A stretch of DNA of 64,000 nucleotides from an uncultured Eubacteriales bacterium (GTDB lineage Bacteria; Bacillota; Clostridia; Christensenellales; CAG-138), in NCBI GenBank assembly GCA_900542615.1, contig UQOG01000001.1, forward strand, positions 1 to 64,000. Direction: 5' to 3'. The position numbers were made by a program, and so were the translations under genes. The notes beneath the pieces were generated by a model, which was not told the DNA's origin, ran no database searches, and saw nothing but the letters and a program-made list of their open reading frames with translations. This document shows positions 34,922 through 42,349 of the stretch, piece by piece (the first letter of the stretch is position 1; each line of letters starts with the position of its first letter).

Positions 34922-36475
34922 TCAGTTGTTTTCATAAATATCCGTCAGCCAGCGGTCAAATTCGGGAACCCAGTCAGAATTTTTATTGCCTGCGCCAAAA
35001 CCGTGAGGCTGCCCCTCGTAGCAATGTTCCTCGACAGATACGCCTGCTTCACGCACGGCATCGGCGTTTGCCATGAACTGATGATAGAACGGATCTTCCG
35101 TACCGTAGGCGTAGAAAGTTGGCGGAAGATTGGACTGTCTGAACTTCTCAACATCGGTAGAGCCTACGGAAAGTCTGCCATAGAAAGAATAAATATGCCC
35201 AATAGCAGCGGAATCTGCAGAAACAAGGTCAAGCGTGTCGGGAATATAGTTTTCATCCAGCGCAGCAGGAGTTACATCACCTTTCCAGTTGAGTACCTGC
35301 TCACCGCAGAGAATACCGCCTGCGGAATAACCGACCACGGCAATATCGTTCGGGTCAATGTCATACTCATCTGCATAGTAACGCACATACCGTACTGCAC
35401 GGGCAAGGTCGAGTGCTCCTTCCTCCTGTGTGAACGGACGAAGCCGATACTGTACCACGAAACACTGATACCCAAGCTCATTCAGTTTATCGGCAGTAGG
35501 ATATGTGTCGCCCCAATTCCCACGAAATACGAACGCACCGCCTGCACAAAGCATGACAGCACCCTTGACCTCAACGCCTTTCTTCACAGGACGGTATTCC
35601 ATGTGCGGTTTGAAGTCCTCCGGATCGTTCCATGAGGACGAATACTCTCTCGGACAGGGCATTTTACCTTCTTCCCACAGATAGATGGTCTGTGCTTCGC
35701 TCGGTGTAGGAACTGCCATATTGAATGCAGGAGTGTTTTCCGATTCCGAGGATGTATCGTCCACGGTATTCGGATCGTGGTACAGTCCCAAATCCTTCAC
35801 CCAATCAACAATGTCCTGTTCGGCATCCTGTATTACATCGCGGGAGATAGACAGACCTCGAATCACTTCGGCATTCGGCTCCAGTTCGGCAATGGTTTCG
35901 TTGGTACGGGAAAATCCGCTGCCGCCGTGAGTGTTAAAGGTGATGATCTTCTTGCCCGAAAAATCATAGGTATCGAAAAAGGTGTACAGGATCATCGGCA
36001 GATCAGCCCACCAGTTGGGATAGCCGATAAACACGGTATTATATTCATCAAAGTTCTCAATGCTGTCCTTGATCGCCGGACGGGCATTCTCGCTTTTCTC
36101 CTGTTGGGCATACTCTACCAGCGCATCGTGATCGGTGGTATACGGCACTTCCGGTTCAATGCGGAAGATGTCCGCACCGGTGTTCTCCGCGATCACATAC
36201 GCCATGTACTGGGTGTTGCCAAGAGTTTCGCCGCCTATTACAACAGAACTGTTGTCCTTATTGTCCGGCATGGAAAAGTAAACAACAAGCGTTTTGCCTG
36301 TATCGACAGTTGCTGTATTGGAATTCATATTATCGGATGTCGTGTTGCTGCTTCCAGGATAATTTTCTGGGGAAGATGGATTTTTTGTATCAGCCCCACT
36401 ATCGGTACAAGCTGCAAAGGACAGCAGACAAGCACCGCACAGCAGCAGACTGAGAAATTTTCTGAATCTTCCCAT
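34922..36475 (-). CDS. Flavodoxin-alpha/beta hydrolase fusion lipoprotein
   Basis: 517 residues. Lipobox LSFAAC and a Ser/Asn/Thr linker, then a flavodoxin domain (about 62-230): LVVYFSMPDN, GNTQYMAYVIAENTGADI, VFIGYPNWWADLPMILYTFF and FNTHGGSGFS are its FMN loops. From about 250 an alpha/beta hydrolase begins: MLCAGGAFVFRG (oxyanion), AVVGYSAGGILCG (nucleophile Ser), YGTEDPFYHQF (Asp) and GQPHGFGAG (His). The frame is continuous across the junction, so the fusion is real at DNA level. A wall-side protein combining FMN redox and ester hydrolysis is unusual. It starts 4 bp after the flavin reductase. Confidence 0.87.
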   Translation of the reverse strand: MGRFRKFLSLLLCGACLLSFAACTDSGADTKNPSSPENYPGSSNTTSDNMNSNTATVDTGKTLVVYFSMPDNKDNSSVVIGGETLGNTQYMAYVIAENTGADIFRIEPEVPYTTDHDALVEYAQQEKSENARPAIKDSIENFDEYNTVFIGYPNWWADLPMILYTFFDTYDFSGKKIITFNTHGGSGFSRTNETIAELEPNAEVIRGLSISRDVIQDAEQDIVDWVKDLGLYHDPNTVDDTSSESENTPAFNMAVPTPSEAQTIYLWEEGKMPCPREYSSSWNDPEDFKPHMEYRPVKKGVEVKGAVMLCAGGAFVFRGNWGDTYPTADKLNELGYQCFVVQYRLRPFTQEEGALDLARAVRYVRYYADEYDIDPNDIAVVGYSAGGILCGEQVLNWKGDVTPAALDENYIPDTLDLVSADSAAIGHIYSFYGRLSVGSTDVEKFRQSNLPPTFYAYGTEDPFYHQFMANADAVREAGVSVEEHCYEGQPHGFGAGNKNSDWVPEFDRWLTDIYENN

Positions 36476-36479
36476 AGGC

Positions 36480-37037
36480 TTACTTCAAAGCCGCACCGTC
36501 ACGGAAAGCGTTGCCGACCTTTTCTCCGATCACATGATATGCGGCGTTTGCTCCGTCAAAAATAACAGGACGCAGCTTTTCAACCGAAATGTTGCCGTTT
36601 TTGCCGAGGATGCTTTCATCTGCGCTCACATTTACGATCTCTCCGAACATATAATGGTTTTCGGAATCGTAGCTGATGAGTTTACATTCCAGCGTCATGG
36701 GTAATTCTTCAATAACAGGTGCATCCACATATTCGCTTTTTACGGTGTGGAATCCCGATTTCTTCATTTTTTCCGGCTCGTCTTTTGCGGAAACAAGTCC
36801 CACATAGTCGCAGGCAATGACCGTATCCGCGGTTCCCATGCTGACGGTAAACGCTTTTCGAGCCAGAATGTTATCGGTGGATTTGTGGCTGCTGATGCAC
36901 ATGAAAATCTTGTTTCCGCCAGCCACACCGCCCCATGCTGCGTTCATGGCATCAGCATTACCTTTTTCATCGTAGCTCGCAATAATAAATACCGCCTGCG
37001 GATACAAAATCGGTTTCGCACCAAAATTCTTTCTCAT
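36480..37037 (-). CDS. Flavin reductase-like FMN-binding protein, island paralogue
   Basis: 185 residues from ATG 37037 (GGAGGAACC site). Same family and block order as the native gene at 26289: AMNAAWGG, MCISSHKSTDNIL, KAFTVSMGTAD, GEIVNVSADESIL, KVGNAFRDGAALK. It lacks a signal peptide, so it works inside the cell, perhaps supplying reduced FMN or electrons to the exported flavodoxin system. Lower GC shows separate ancestry from the native paralogue rather than a recent duplication. Confidence 0.88.
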   Translation of the reverse strand: MRKNFGAKPILYPQAVFIIASYDEKGNADAMNAAWGGVAGGNKIFMCISSHKSTDNILARKAFTVSMGTADTVIACDYVGLVSAKDEPEKMKKSGFHTVKSEYVDAPVIEELPMTLECKLISYDSENHYMFGEIVNVSADESILGKNGNISVEKLRPVIFDGANAAYHVIGEKVGNAFRDGAALK

Positions 37038-37060
37038 AATTGGTTCCTCCATTTTATTGA

Positions 37061-37786
37061 TTACTTCTTGTTTTTCGGCTCATAACGAAGCCAGAGGGTA
37101 TCACCATCCAAAACATCTGCGCCAAGCAGCTTGAATGCGATGGGGTCTGTCTGCGGATGGAACACAGCTTTATCAAACACCGTAGCCGAATCTGTACCGC
37201 CGTCCGTCAGCGGAGCGATAATCAGACTAAGCTCGTCAATCAGTCCTGCCTGCAGGAAGGTATAGTCCACGATCCCGCCGCCGCAGATCATCAGTTTTTC
37301 GATGTGAAACAGTCTGTACATCTTTTCCATCACCAGTTCGCAATCGAGGGTATCCTTTCCCGCGAAGATATAGGAAATATCGAAGCTATGCAGATAAGCA
37401 ATATAATCATCTGACACGTTTTCACACAGCACCGCAATCGGATGCACACGGGGACGACCTTTCTTTTCGATATACTTGCTCTCCCATGCGACAGTTCCGT
37501 TGACGTCGATGCAAATGAAATACCGCTCAACATCTGTTTCTGCAAGATAGTCGGTACGAGGGCATGTTTCACTTGTTTTCGGAAGTTCACCGACATAACC
37601 TCCTGCATAGGTTTCTGCCATTGTCGTTGCACCGTAAAGAGTTGCTTTGCAGTCATATTCTGTACGGATACGATTGGACTCTGCAAGACAGGGACGCAGT
37701 TCGGGTGCGCCGAAGTATTCGCCGTCGATCTTACCGTCCACGGAACTGACGATATGACAGATTACATAAGGTCTGTTCATAAGCAT
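37061..37786 (-). CDS. RibD C-terminal/dihydrofolate-reductase-like reductase
   Basis: About 241 residues. VICHIVSSVDGKIDGEYFG is the N-terminal nucleotide-fold strand; LYGATTMAET, then EKLMICGGGIVDYTFLQAGLIDEL, are the RibD-C NADPH motifs (GGG turn and L-DEL). True RibD reduces a riboflavin intermediate; stand-alone relatives reduce other NADPH substrates. Of the starts at 37792 (GTG), 37786 and 37780, ATG 37786 has the best-spaced AAGAAG. Second gene of the MerR operon. Confidence 0.82.
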   Translation of the reverse strand: MLMNRPYVICHIVSSVDGKIDGEYFGAPELRPCLAESNRIRTEYDCKATLYGATTMAETYAGGYVGELPKTSETCPRTDYLAETDVERYFICIDVNGTVAWESKYIEKKGRPRVHPIAVLCENVSDDYIAYLHSFDISYIFAGKDTLDCELVMEKMYRLFHIEKLMICGGGIVDYTFLQAGLIDELSLIIAPLTDGGTDSATVFDKAVFHPQTDPIAFKLLGADVLDGDTLWLRYEPKNKK

Positions 37787-37824
37787 CACCAATTCTTCTT
37801 TTCCTTGGAGCTGTCATGCTGCTT

Positions 37825-38673
37825 TTAACGTTCTTCCACCATCCGGCAGAACCATTCCACCATGTTCGGGTCGGTATGGGAGAAGAAAGAGGACTGCTTT
37901 TTGTCAAGCCCCGCGATGATTGCCATATCCTCGTCCGCCAGTGCGAAGTCGAATACGTTGAAGTTTTCCTCCATGCGTTCAATGTGTGTGGACTTGGGAA
38001 TCACCACAACGCCGCGCTGAATGTGCCAGCGGAGCATGACCTGCGCAGACGTTTTGCCGTACTTTTCGCCGATTTCTTTCAGCTCGGGCAGCTCAAACAT
38101 ACCGCCACGTCCTTCGCCGAACGGTGCCCATGCTTCCACCTGCACACCGTACTTTTCGTGCCAGCTGAGATTTTCAGTCTGCTGATGATGCGGATGCACC
38201 TCGATCTGGTTGACCATCGGCTTGATGCGGGCGAAGTTGGCAATGTCGATCATGCGGTCGGTGTAGAAGTTGGAGATGCCGATAGCACGGATCACGCCTT
38301 CCGCATACAGATCCTCCAGCGCGCGATAGGCACCGTAAACATCGCTGAAGGGCTGATGGAGCAGGCAGAGGTCGAGATAGTTCGTCTGCAGCTTGCGCAT
38401 GGATTCCAGCACGGACTTTTTGCATTCCTCGTAGCCGTAATGCTCGATCCAGACCTTGGTGGTGAGGAAGATTTCCTCACGTGGGATGCCGCTCTTTACA
38501 AGCGCACTGCCGACTTCTTCCTCGTTGAAATAGCTCTGTGCCGTGTCGATGGAGCGATAGCCGACCTTCAGAGCGTCAAGTACGCAGCGTTCGCATTCGT
38601 CCTTTCGTACCTGATACACGCCGTAGCCGAGAATGGGCATTTTTACGCCGTTGTGAAGGGTTACATATTCCAT
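37825..38673 (-). CDS. Aldo/keto reductase, first gene of the MerR-controlled operon
   Basis: 282 residues, full length. Catalytic tetrad: Asp in GYRSIDTAQSYFNE with its Tyr, Lys in TTKVWIEH, His in LLHQPFSD; C-terminal VIPKSTHIERM binds NADPH. It has AGGTAAAA-type ribosome site after the LysR remnant. Aldo/keto reductases under MerR regulators commonly detoxify electrophilic aldehydes. It differs clearly from the native copy at 4280. Confidence 0.92.
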   Translation of the reverse strand: MEYVTLHNGVKMPILGYGVYQVRKDECERCVLDALKVGYRSIDTAQSYFNEEEVGSALVKSGIPREEIFLTTKVWIEHYGYEECKKSVLESMRKLQTNYLDLCLLHQPFSDVYGAYRALEDLYAEGVIRAIGISNFYTDRMIDIANFARIKPMVNQIEVHPHHQQTENLSWHEKYGVQVEAWAPFGEGRGGMFELPELKEIGEKYGKTSAQVMLRWHIQRGVVVIPKSTHIERMEENFNVFDFALADEDMAIIAGLDKKQSSFFSHTDPNMVEWFCRMVEER

Positions 38674-38810
38674 ATTTTTTTACCTCCGAAGAAATTATGA
38701 TTGATCTGCTTCATCACCGCAGTTGGTGTGATATATAGTTTTTCCGCCGCTTTCGAAAAACTACCTTGCTCTGTAACTGCAATAAATGTATCAAGTTGTG
38801 GGTTGTGCAT
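38661..38810 (-). pseudogene. LysR-type regulator remnant in the operon leader
   Basis: The frame begins MHNPQLDTFIAVTEQGSF then SKAAEKLYITPTAVMKQINH, a clean LysR N-terminal helix-turn-helix, and then runs into unrelated codons and stops inside the aldo/keto reductase start. A LysR regulator needs about 290 residues. The remnant now lies between the MerR-type promoter and the reductase. It shows that the operon once sat beside a LysR gene, whose control has been replaced by MerR. Confidence 0.75.
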
Positions 38811-38861
38811 GATTACTCTGTTCCGCCGCTTGACAAACAGCTCTTTCAGATACATAATATT

Positions 38862-38892
38862 GTTATACAAGTTAAAGTCAACTTTAAGTCAA
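38862..38892 (-). promoter_or_regulatory. MerR-type promoter with 19-bp spacer and operator dyad
   Basis: On the minus strand TTGACT (38892-38887) and TATAAC (38867-38862) are separated by 19 bp, the long spacer typical of MerR-activated promoters. A perfect 7-2-7 dyad, TTAAAGT / ACTTTAA at 38872-38887, occupies the spacer. It faces the nine-gene redox operon, with the MerR gene diverging on the other side. Confidence 0.85.
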
Positions 38893-38929
38893 GGGATTTC
38901 ACGAAAAATCCAAAATTTGGGAGATAAAA

Positions 38930-39376
38930 ATGTTTTATACAGTCGGAGAAATGGCAAAGCGTTTGGGTGTTGCACCGTCCACGCTTCGTTTTTATGATAA
39001 GGAAGGGTTGCTCCCGTTTGTAGAGCGTTCAGACGGAGGCATTCGTGTATTCAAGGATTCGGACTACGAGTGGCTGATGATCATTGAATGTCTGAAGAAA
39101 ACGGGGATGCCGCTGAAGGACATCCGGGAATTTATCGTGATGGCGATCAAAGGAGATGATACGATTGACGGACGGCTTGCGCTGATTACGAAGCAGAAGG
39201 AATCGGTTGAGCAGCAGATTGCGGTACTTGAAGAAGTGCATCGCGTGCTGGAATTCAAGCAGTGGTATTATGAAACGGCGAAAAAAGAAGGTACAACCGA
39301 TGTGCCGAGACGTATGCCGCCGGAAGAGCTGCCGGAAGAGTTCAGAGAGATCAGACGGAAACTCCGTGGTGAATGA
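38930..39376 (+). CDS. MerR-family transcriptional regulator
   Basis: 148 residues. YTVGEMAKRLGVAPSTLRFYDKEGLLP is the MerR winged helix; the middle GGIRVFKDSDYEWLMIIECLK and a C-terminal coiled coil (about 80-115) complete the short form of the AdhR/YfmP type. No Cys metal ligands are present, so the signal is probably an aldehyde, electrophile or redox cue, not a metal. It diverges from the aldo/keto reductase operon; the 19-bp-spaced promoter between them is the expected target. Confidence 0.9.
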   Translation: MFYTVGEMAKRLGVAPSTLRFYDKEGLLPFVERSDGGIRVFKDSDYEWLMIIECLKKTGMPLKDIREFIVMAIKGDDTIDGRLALITKQKESVEQQIAVLEEVHRVLEFKQWYYETAKKEGTTDVPRRMPPEELPEEFREIRRKLRGE

Positions 39377-39396
39377 TGTAATCATTCTTGCATAAG

Positions 39397-39446
39397 AAAA
39401 CCGCTGTACTTTTCATCCTCGCAAGGATGGAAAGTACAGCGGTTTT
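39397..39446 (+). terminator. Long terminator after merR
   Basis: A near-perfect stem of about 20 bp: AAAACCGCTGTACTTT at 39397-39412 pairs with its complement ending at 39446, with an inner CATCCT/AGGATG stem. The flanking A and T runs allow it to work in both directions. Confidence 0.88.
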
Positions 39447-39906
39447 ATATTTTCTGAAGAAAGGTGTCAAACTGCATTTTTACAGTTTGGGTATCATTTT
39501 CGAGGAAAATATACGGGTGTCCAGAGGGGGGGCGGGTCTCCGGTGGAGACCTCAAAATGCGAAGCGTTTTGAAACACTGACCGAGCCGGCAGGCGAGACG
39601 CATCCCCTTGGCTCTGGGTTTCCAATAGGGGCGAGAAGCACCCCTGTTGGCACACGATTTTGCTTGCAAAGTCTAGTGTGTTATACCTTTTGCGACCGCT
39701 GACGCTGGAAAGGGGCTGTCCCACGCCAGACAGACACTTTTCGGCGGCAGCAGAACAGGCGGATTTTGTGGGCTATAAGCTACAAAAGACAAGGAATTTG
39801 CAACGAGCAAAATCCGGCTGTTCGGGTGTAGTTGGCATAGGAAATCTTGAAGCTGTGCGGAAAGATTTTCTGTGCCAACGGGGGCGCAAGAGGTATATAA
39901 AAACCC
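39447..39906. other. Right end of the island, non-coding
   Basis: A G-rich patch near 39527, then mixed-composition sequence with an open frame (TTG 39660) that shows no protein family and continues in frame into the glycyl-radical enzyme remnant. I see no transposase or integrase. It looks like the end of a mobile element joined to host DNA; the junction lies near 39907, where GRE homology begins. Confidence 0.5.
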
Positions 39907-41444
39907 GCCGCAGCGATCAGCTCCCGTATCTGTATCCCTACTATCAGCGGGATAAAGCGGAGGGACGCTTGGACGACGCCAAGGCGTTGGAATTGATTGA
40001 AGGGCTATTCATCAAGTTTAACCATATCGTCTACCTGCGCAGCTCCGGAAGCGCCAAGTATTTTGCCGGCTTTCCCATCGGCTTTAACGTGGCCGTTGGC
40101 GGCCAGGGCCCGGACGGGCAGGACGCCTCCAATGCATTGTCCTATCTATTTCTTACCGCCCAGGAGCAGCTGGGGCTGCCCCAGCCCAACCTTTCCGCCC
40201 GGGTGCATAGGAATTCCCCGGAACCGTTTTTGCGCCGCTGCGCCCAGGTGATCGGCAAAGGGAGCGGTATGCCCCAGCTGTTCAACGACGAGGCGGTGAT
40301 CCCCGCCCTGATGGAAAAAGGCATTTCCCAAGAAGACGCCAGGAATTACGCCATTGTGGGGTGCGTGGAGCTATCCACCATGGGGAACAGCCTTGGGTGG
40401 AGCGATGCGGCCATGTTCAATTTGGTAAAAGCCCTGGAGCTGGCATTAAACGATGGGAAATGTATGCTGAGCGGGGTTCAGATGGGAGCGCATACCGGCA
40501 CCCTGGCGGATCATGCCACCTATGGGGATGTGGAACGGGCTTTCGCCGCCCAGATCGATTATTTCTTTGACCGGATGCTGGCCTGCTGCGACGTGGTGGA
40601 AAAAGCCCATGGTATGCTGCTGCCCTCGTCCTTCCTGTCCGGCGTGATACGGGATTGCCTGGAAAAGGGGGTGGACGTTACCCTGGGCGGCGCCCATTAT
40701 AACCTATCCGGCATCCAGGCGATTCAGTGCGCCAATGTGGCGGACAGCCTGGCTGCCTTAAAGGCCTTGGTGTACGATGAACAACGGGTGGATCGGAAGG
40801 CGCTCTATGAAGCCTTGCGCCGGGATTTTGCCGGCGAGGAACGGCTGCGCCAGACCCTGCTGAACCGGGCGCCGAAATATGGAAACGATGTGGCCTGGGT
40901 GGATGAGATCGCCCATACGTGGATCCGGTTTTTCGCAGACAAGCTAAAGGGCCATACCAATGCCCGGGGCGGCATTTATCACGCAGGATTATATACGGTT
41001 TCCGCCCACGTGCCCATGGGGCAAAATGTGGGCGCCACCCCGGATGGGCGTCATGCCAGAGCCCCCTTGGCGGACGGGGGTATGTCCGCGGTATACGGCC
41101 GGGACCTGCAAGGGCCTACCGCTTTGCTAAAATCCGTTTCCCGGGTGGATTCCAAGCTGGGAAGCAACGGCACCCTCTTAAATATGAAGTTCCTGCCCCA
41201 GCTGTTTCAGAGCGAAACCGGCATTTGCAAATTCGTCGAATTCATACGGGCTTTTATTCGCCTGCGCATCTCCCACGTGCAGTTCAACGTGGTCAACCGG
41301 GAGGCGCTGCTCTCCGCCCAGGCCAATCCGGAAGCCTTCCGGAGCCTAACCATACGGGTGGCAGGGTATACCGCGTATTTTACGGAGCTGGCCCGGGACC
41401 TGCAAAATGAGATCATTGAAAGAACCAGCTACGGGGATGTATGA
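39907..41444 (+). pseudogene. Glycyl-radical enzyme (PFL family), 5'-truncated
   Basis: About 510 residues of a protein normally near 800. Homology begins at LPYLYPYYQRDKAEGRL and covers the catalytic barrel. The active-site Cys is in GCVE (codon 40362-40364) and the radical Gly in RVAGYTAYF (codon 41364-41366), near the C terminus as expected. GWSDAAMFNLVKALELAL after GCVE recalls glycerol/diol dehydratase-type GREs, but the subtype is not assigned. The missing ~280 residues hold substrate-binding parts, so activity is unlikely even if the fused frame from TTG 39660 is translated. Cause: the island replaced the gene's 5' part. Its activase gene overlaps the stop by 4 bp. Confidence 0.85.
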
Positions 41445-42337
41445 TAAAAGCAAACATTTTTGATATCAAGCGATTTGGCATCCAGGATGGGGCGGGGATC
41501 CGGACGGTGGTCTTTCTAAAAGGATGCCCCCTGCGGTGTAAGTGGTGTCAAAATCCAGAGGGGCTCTCCAAGGACATTCGGATATGGGCCCGGGGCAATC
41601 GATGCATCGGATGCGACAGCTGCATACAAAGCTGCCCCAACCAGGCCATTCACAGGGATCGAAAAGGCTTGGCCATAGACCCGGCCCAATGCGATCTATG
41701 CGGAACGTGCGAGGCAATATGCCCCACCATGACCTTGCAGCGGGACGGACGCCCCATGGATGTGCAGGAAACCATGGAGCGGATCCTGGATGACCGCATG
41801 TTCTATGGGGCGGAAGGGGGGGTCACCCTTTCCGGCGGGGAATGCACCGCGTCGCCGGAATTTTCCCTGGCGCTGCTGGAAGCCTGCCGGCAAGCGGGGC
41901 TCCATACCGCCATCGAAACCTGTATGCACGCGCCGCCCTCCGTTATGGACGCCTTTTGCCAAGCGGCCGACGCCATCATCGGCGACATCAAGCTCCTGGA
42001 CCCCCGCCGCCATAAAGGGGCGACGGGGGTAGATAACAGCCTGATTCTGCAAAATTTTGAACGGCTGGCCAGCCGGGCCCCCTCGCTGTTGATCCGGATC
42101 CCTTTGATCCCTGGGTATACGGCGGACGCGGAAAATGTGGCGGCCATCGCCGCGTATGTGGCCAAGGTGAACCGGTCGGTCCCCCTGGAGCTGATCAACT
42201 TCAACCCCTTGTGTATCAGCAAATATGAGACCCTGCGTCAGGACTATATCCCCACGGACGGCAAGCCCTTGCCGCCGGCGGAGATGGCCCGGTTCGCTGA
42301 AATTGTAAAAGCCCAAGGGCTATATGTAAAATATTGA
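41441..42337 (+). CDS. Glycyl-radical enzyme activating enzyme (radical SAM)
   Basis: 298 residues. CPLRCKWCQNPEG is the CxxxCxxC radical SAM cluster site; CIGCDSCIQSCP and CDLCGTCEAICP form the two extra 4Fe-4S sites of the long activase class, used with diol/glycerol dehydratase-type GREs. LSGGECTASPEF is the SAM-binding GGE motif. It abstracts hydrogen from the radical glycine of its partner. The partner gene is truncated, so this activase may be an orphan or serve another GRE elsewhere. Its promoter was probably lost with the GRE 5' end. Confidence 0.92.
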   Translation: MIKANIFDIKRFGIQDGAGIRTVVFLKGCPLRCKWCQNPEGLSKDIRIWARGNRCIGCDSCIQSCPNQAIHRDRKGLAIDPAQCDLCGTCEAICPTMTLQRDGRPMDVQETMERILDDRMFYGAEGGVTLSGGECTASPEFSLALLEACRQAGLHTAIETCMHAPPSVMDAFCQAADAIIGDIKLLDPRRHKGATGVDNSLILQNFERLASRAPSLLIRIPLIPGYTADAENVAAIAAYVAKVNRSVPLELINFNPLCISKYETLRQDYIPTDGKPLPPAEMARFAEIVKAQGLYVKY

Positions 42338-42349
42338 GCGGAGGAACCT

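Larger units (their letters stand above)
27859..39906. mobile_element. Low-GC genomic island replacing native sequence
   Basis: Base composition and codon use change abruptly: flanking genes are rich in G/C third positions, while genes from 28.3 to 39.4 kb use A/T much more. The left end is an ISL3 transposase remnant against a truncated PPOX gene; the right end is a non-homologous leader fused in frame to a truncated glycyl-radical enzyme. Both broken host genes lost their 5' parts, so the island replaced a native segment between them. No integrase, tRNA target or flanking direct repeat was recognised. Confidence 0.7.

Noticed and set aside
39660..39906. N-terminal extension of the glycyl-radical enzyme as a real domain
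   Set aside because: Its Cys/Arg-rich translation matches no GRE N terminus, its composition belongs to the island, and homology starts abruptly near 39907.
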